NCBI GenBank assembly: GCA_002392625.1
Contig: DGHJ01000058.1
Coordinates: forward strand, 7,903-17,074
DNA from: Oscillospiraceae bacterium UBA3851
Lineage (GTDB): Bacteria > Bacillota > Clostridia > Oscillospirales > Oscillospiraceae
DNA length: 9,172 bases
Direction: 5' to 3'
Below, in pieces: positions 5,137 to 9,172 of the stretch (position 1 is its first letter; the number at the start of each line of letters is the position of its first letter). The translations under genes were made by a program, and so were the position numbers. Below the pieces are notes generated by a model. It was not told where the DNA came from and searched no databases. It saw nothing but the letters and a program-made list of their open reading frames with translations.

Positions 5137-6210
5137 GTGATTCGTTATTCTGCCATTGGCGCCGTGGGCTATGTCTGCGGAGAAGTATTGCGCATGATGG
5201 TGGCGCATCCTGAGGGGAAGCTGGTCAGCGTGCTGGATTCCTATGGAGTCGGCGACAAGATCTCGGCCCATCACCCGGCTCTGCGGGGCTTCTACGATCA
5301 GGTCATCCAGGATCTGACGGAGGAGAACGTGCGCGCCGCCGCGGAGGAGAGCGACGTGGTGCTGATCCAGGTGCCCTCCGGCGAGGTGCCCCGCTGGGCG
5401 AAAATCGTGCTGGACGCCGGCAAAAAGATCATCGACATCGGCGCGGATATCCGCTTCCGCGACGTGAACGTCTGGGAGAAATGGTACGGCCAGAAGCACC
5501 CCGATCCCCAGATGACCCACGAGGCGGTGTACTGCATCCCGGAGGTCATGCGCGAGCTGGCCAAGGGCAAGAGCCTTATCGCCAACCCCGGCTGCTATCC
5601 CACCGCCACCACTCTGGGCCTGATGCCTGCACTGAAGACGGGTCACATTGTGGAGAATACCATTATCGTGGACGCCAAGAGCGGCTACACCGGCGCCGGA
5701 CGCCGCCCTGCTCTGAACAAGATTCTCACCGAGGCGGAGAACAACTTCTGCGCCTATGCCCTGGGCGGCGGCCACCGCCACACGCCGGAGATCGAGCAGA
5801 ACATCGCCTACCTGACCGGCAAGGACCTGATGAAGCCCGAAACCTGGCAGTTCATCAACTTCCAGCCCCATCTGCTGCCCCAAGTGCGCGGCATCGAGGT
5901 CACGATCTACGCCACCATGGACCGGGACTACACCAACGACGAGCTCTACGCCATGTACAGCGAGGCCTATCAGGACGAGCCCTTCGTGCAGGTCTATCCC
6001 GCCAGCCAGCCCGTGCAGACCAAGTGGGTGTACGGCACCAACTTCTGCGCCATGACTCCCACCTTTGACAAGCGCACCCACCGGCTGATCGTCACCTCCG
6101 TGATCGACAACATCGGCAAGGGCGCCGCCGGCCAGGCCATCCAGAACATGAACCTGATCATGGGCATCCCGGAGACCACGGGCCTGATGTTCCCCGCCAT
6201 GTATCCTTGA
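5137..6210 (+). CDS. argC: N-acetyl-gamma-glutamyl-phosphate reductase ArgC
   Basis: NADPH-dependent reduction of N-acetylglutamyl phosphate to the semialdehyde, the third step of arginine synthesis. I chose the GTG at 5137 because AGAGGAGGAG lies 6 nt upstream and the Rossmann strand begins at once (IRYSAIGAVGY); the in-frame ATG at 5023 would add 38 unrelated residues without a ribosome binding site. The product is 357 residues, normal for type 1 ArgC. The catalytic cysteine is C153 in ANPGCYPTATT. SGYTGAGRRP, GGGHRHTPEIEQ and KGAAGQAIQNMNL with PETTGL complete the family signature. Unusual features are the nucleotide loop GAVGYVCGE, where the third glycine of the usual GATGYTGAE is cysteine, IDIGADIRF for the usual DLSADFR, and YCIPEV for YGLPEL. 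It is the first gene of argCJBD, 26 nt before argJ. Confidence 0.95.
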   Translation: MIRYSAIGAVGYVCGEVLRMMVAHPEGKLVSVLDSYGVGDKISAHHPALRGFYDQVIQDLTEENVRAAAEESDVVLIQVPSGEVPRWAKIVLDAGKKIIDIGADIRFRDVNVWEKWYGQKHPDPQMTHEAVYCIPEVMRELAKGKSLIANPGCYPTATTLGLMPALKTGHIVENTIIVDAKSGYTGAGRRPALNKILTEAENNFCAYALGGGHRHTPEIEQNIAYLTGKDLMKPETWQFINFQPHLLPQVRGIEVTIYATMDRDYTNDELYAMYSEAYQDEPFVQVYPASQPVQTKWVYGTNFCAMTPTFDKRTHRLIVTSVIDNIGKGAAGQAIQNMNLIMGIPETTGLMFPAMYP

Positions 6211-6236
6211 TTCAACACCGCAGAGGAGGGGTTTGA

Positions 6237-7460
6237 ATGATGAAACTGACAAAGATCGAGGGCGGCGTCACCACGCCGCTGGGCTATACGGCAGGCGCCG
6301 TCTATACCGGCATCAAGAGCCGCAGGACCGAAAAGCCGGACGTGGCCGTGCTGTACTCTGAGTATCCGGCCACCTGCGCCGCGTGCTTCACCACCAATAA
6401 GTTCTGCGCGGCCCCCGTGCTGCTGGGCCGCGAGATCCTGAAGAAGGGCAAGGCCCGCGCCATCGTCATCAACAGCGGCAACGCCAATGCCGCCACCGGC
6501 GAGCAGGGCATCCTGGACGCCAAGGCTGTGCAGGCTGAGGCGGAAAAGCAGCTGGGTCTGGAGAAGGACGAGGTGTTTGTCTGCTCCACCGGCGTCATCG
6601 GCCAGCGCCTGCCGGTGGACAAGGTCATCGACGGCGTGCGCCGCATCGTGCCCAACATGTCCCGCGACAAGGGCAGCGACGCTGCCTGGGCCATCATGAC
6701 CACGGACACCGTCCGCAAGGAGTGCGCCTATGAGCTGGAGCTGTCCGGCGGCACGGTGCACATCGGCGCCATGGGCAAGGGCTCCGGCATGATCCACCCC
6801 AACATGGCCACGCTGCTGGTCTACGTGACCACCGACGCCGCCGCTGAGGCCGGCGATCTGCAGAAGATGCTGTCTGCCGCGGTGGAGAAGAGCTTCAACA
6901 TGTGCACGGTGGACGGCGATACCTCTACCAATGACTCCATCTTCCTGCTGGCCAACGGCGCCTCCGGCGTCGCCGTCCGCACGGAGGAGGACAAGGCCGC
7001 CATGGCCGCCCTGGTGGAGGAGATCTGCATCGACATGGCCCGCCGCATCGCCTCTGACGGCGAGGGCGCCACCCACCTCATCGAGGTGGAGGCCTGCGGC
7101 CTTCCCACCGAGCATGACGCCCGTCTGGTGGCCCGCTCTATCGCCGGCTCTACGCTGTTCAAGGCCGCCGTCTTCGGCCGTGACGCCAACTGGGGCCGCA
7201 TCATGGCCGCCGCCGGCTACTCCGGCGCCGACGTGGACCCCACCCGCGCCGACTGCATCATCCGCAGCGCCGCCGGCGAGGTCCAGGTGATGGAGGGCGG
7301 CTTCGGCACCAATTTCAGCGAGGAGCTGGCCAAGAAGGTCCTGACCGAGCACGACATCACCGTCATCGTCCGCTTTTATCAGGGCGACGGCTGCGCCAAG
7401 GCCTGGGGCTGTGATCTGACGTACGACTACGTCAAGATCAACGGCGACTACCGCACCTGA
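6237..7460 (+). CDS. argJ: Bifunctional ornithine/glutamate N-acetyltransferase ArgJ
   Basis: Transfers the acetyl group from N-acetylornithine to glutamate, releasing ornithine and recycling the acetyl group; some members also use acetyl-CoA to start the cycle. The 407 residues match the family. The self-cleavage site lies in GSGMIHPNMATLL, with the nucleophile T192, so the precursor should split into an alpha chain (1-191) and a beta chain (192-407). Other matches are NSGNANAATGEQG, CSTGVIGQRLP, DGDTSTNDS and the glycine-rich KAAVFGRDANWGRI. The start is ATG 6237 or the adjacent ATG 6240; AGGAGGGG at 6224-6231 serves either. Whether this enzyme is mono- or bifunctional cannot be decided from sequence; no argA is in the window. 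It follows argC by 26 nt and precedes argB by 11 nt. Confidence 0.97.
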   Translation: MMKLTKIEGGVTTPLGYTAGAVYTGIKSRRTEKPDVAVLYSEYPATCAACFTTNKFCAAPVLLGREILKKGKARAIVINSGNANAATGEQGILDAKAVQAEAEKQLGLEKDEVFVCSTGVIGQRLPVDKVIDGVRRIVPNMSRDKGSDAAWAIMTTDTVRKECAYELELSGGTVHIGAMGKGSGMIHPNMATLLVYVTTDAAAEAGDLQKMLSAAVEKSFNMCTVDGDTSTNDSIFLLANGASGVAVRTEEDKAAMAALVEEICIDMARRIASDGEGATHLIEVEACGLPTEHDARLVARSIAGSTLFKAAVFGRDANWGRIMAAAGYSGADVDPTRADCIIRSAAGEVQVMEGGFGTNFSEELAKKVLTEHDITVIVRFYQGDGCAKAWGCDLTYDYVKINGDYRT

Positions 7461-7471
7461 GGAGGCGGCCC

Positions 7472-8341
7472 ATGGTGGAAATGGATAAGAGGGTGGAGGT
7501 CCTGCTGGAGACGGTCCCCGCTCTGCAGAAGTACGCCGGCAAGGTCATCGTGGTCAAGTACGGCGGCAACGCCATGATCAACGAGGAGCTGAAGGACGCG
7601 GTGGTGCGGGATATCGCCCTGCTGCACCGTCTGGGCGCCAAGGTGGTGCTGTCCCACGGCGGCGGCCCCGGCATCAACGCCATGCTGGATAAGCTGCAGA
7701 TCCCCACCCGGTTCATCAACGGTCTGCGCCACACGTCGGAGGATACCATGCGCGTGGTGGAGATGGTGCTGGTGGGCCAGGTGAACACGGAACTGGTGGG
7801 CCGCATCAACGCTGCGGGCGGCTGCGCCGTGGGTTTGTCCGGCGTCAGCGGCGATATCTACCACTGCCATCAGCGGGACGAGGCGCTGGGCTTCGTGGGC
7901 GACATCGACTACGTGGACGCCTCTGCCGTCCACGCGGTGCTGGATGCCGGGTTCATCCCGGTGGTAGCTCCCGTGGGAACGGACGGCAAGGGCCACACCT
8001 ACAACATCAACGGCGACACGGCGGCCGGCAAGCTGGCCTCCGCCCTGGGCGCCGAGAAGCTGGTGCTGCTGACGGATATCGAGGGTCTGTGCAACGACAT
8101 CAAGCTGCGGGACGTGATCGGTTATCTGAACGTGGCGGACGTGCCCATGCTGAAGGAGCGGGGCACCATCGCCGGCGGCATGATCCCCAAGATCGACTGC
8201 TGCGTCCAGGCCATTGCCGAGGGCGTGGGCAGCGTACATATCATCGACGGCCGTATGCCCCACAGCCTGCTCCACGAGGCGCTGGGCGAGGAATTCGGCA
8301 CTGTGATCGGAACAACGGGTCCCAGCGTGGGAATCAAATAA
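7472..8341 (+). CDS. argB: Acetylglutamate kinase ArgB, arginine-sensitive type
   Basis: Phosphorylates N-acetylglutamate with ATP, the committed step in cyclic arginine synthesis. The product is 289 residues. Amino-acid kinase motifs are VKYGGNAM near residue 30, the SHGGGPGIN loop, INGLRHTSEDTMRVVEMVLVG for substrate binding, YNINGDTAAG with the catalytic aspartate, and LLTDIEGL. An N-terminal helix (VEVLLETVPALQKYAGK) precedes the first kinase strand, and the C-terminal GGMIPK plus VHIIDGRMPHSLLHE block is present; both are hallmarks of hexameric, arginine-inhibited enzymes and are absent in the E. coli type. One oddity is GLSGVSGD, where the family usually has GLSGKDG. ATG 7472 has GAGGAGG 6 nt upstream. 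Feedback inhibition by arginine is inferred from these features. Confidence 0.97.
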   Translation: MVEMDKRVEVLLETVPALQKYAGKVIVVKYGGNAMINEELKDAVVRDIALLHRLGAKVVLSHGGGPGINAMLDKLQIPTRFINGLRHTSEDTMRVVEMVLVGQVNTELVGRINAAGGCAVGLSGVSGDIYHCHQRDEALGFVGDIDYVDASAVHAVLDAGFIPVVAPVGTDGKGHTYNINGDTAAGKLASALGAEKLVLLTDIEGLCNDIKLRDVIGYLNVADVPMLKERGTIAGGMIPKIDCCVQAIAEGVGSVHIIDGRMPHSLLHEALGEEFGTVIGTTGPSVGIK

Positions 8342-8360
8342 GAAATCAGTAAGAAATCAG
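8339..8360 (+). repeat. Perfect tandem 11-bp duplication at the argB stop
   Basis: TAAGAAATCAG occurs twice in a row (8339-8349 and 8350-8360). The first copy begins with the argB stop codon and the second places an in-frame second TAA before the argD ribosome binding site AGGAGG at 8361. It looks like a slippage duplication that lengthened the argB-argD spacer to 32 nt. Confidence 0.9.
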
Positions 8361-8373
8361 AGGAGGATCCCCC

Positions 8374-9172
<799 letters not shown>

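Noticed and set aside
5017..6252. Long open frame on the minus strand opposite argC
   Set aside because: It is an antisense shadow of GC-rich codons, with low-complexity His/Gly/Val-rich translation and no ribosome binding site; similar shadows oppose polA, tsaD, argJ and argB.

Overview
The window looks like ordinary chromosomal housekeeping and biosynthetic DNA from a GC-rich Gram-positive anaerobe of the class Clostridia. An Oscillospiraceae-type genome (Flavonifractor, Lawsonibacter, Oscillibacter or a relative) is my best guess. This is inferred from the strong AGGAGG-type ribosome binding sites, the GC-rich third codon positions, the clostridial flavour of the PolA, TsaD and ArgB sequences, and the intrinsic hairpin-plus-T-run terminators. 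No phage, transposon, CRISPR or defence gene is visible, and all genes are on the + strand.

Region 1 (1-4199) is a tight gene run: the 3' three quarters of polA (DNA polymerase I), rimI (ribosomal protein N-acetyltransferase), a second GNAT acetyltransferase of unknown substrate that overlaps rimI, and tsaD (tRNA t6A synthesis). It ends in a perfect 18-bp stem terminator that starts on the tsaD stop codon. The gaps are 3 nt, a 26-nt overlap and 6 nt, so co-transcription is likely. No promoter for this run is in the window.

Region 2 (4200-4734) is an AT-rich island of about 535 bp without a confident gene. It holds three head-to-tail DnaA-box-like 9-mers (one a perfect match), a 36-codon open frame that overlaps them, a GNRA-capped hairpin, an 8-bp palindrome, a hairpin with a T7 run, and a good promoter for the next gene. 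This is the least explained part of the window.

Region 3 (4735-4860) is a single tRNA-Thr(CGT) gene with encoded CCA, its own sigma70-type promoter and its own terminator.

Region 4 (4861-9172) is an arginine biosynthesis operon in the order argC-argJ-argB-argD, with argD running off the right edge. It has an extended -10 promoter, an inverted repeat just upstream that could be an operator, and a leader of about 157 nt containing small hairpins. With ArgJ present the pathway is the cyclic, acetyl-recycling type. ArgJ moves the acetyl group from N-acetylornithine to glutamate, ArgB phosphorylates N-acetylglutamate, ArgC reduces it to the semialdehyde, and ArgD transaminates that to N-acetylornithine. 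ArgB carries the N-terminal helix and C-terminal signature of arginine-inhibited enzymes, the expected control point for this pathway type.

I found no strong evidence for a previously undescribed system. The items most worth a second look are the DnaA-box island, the arg leader and its upstream inverted repeat, the extra GNAT gene between rimI and tsaD, and the altered nucleotide-binding loop of ArgC.
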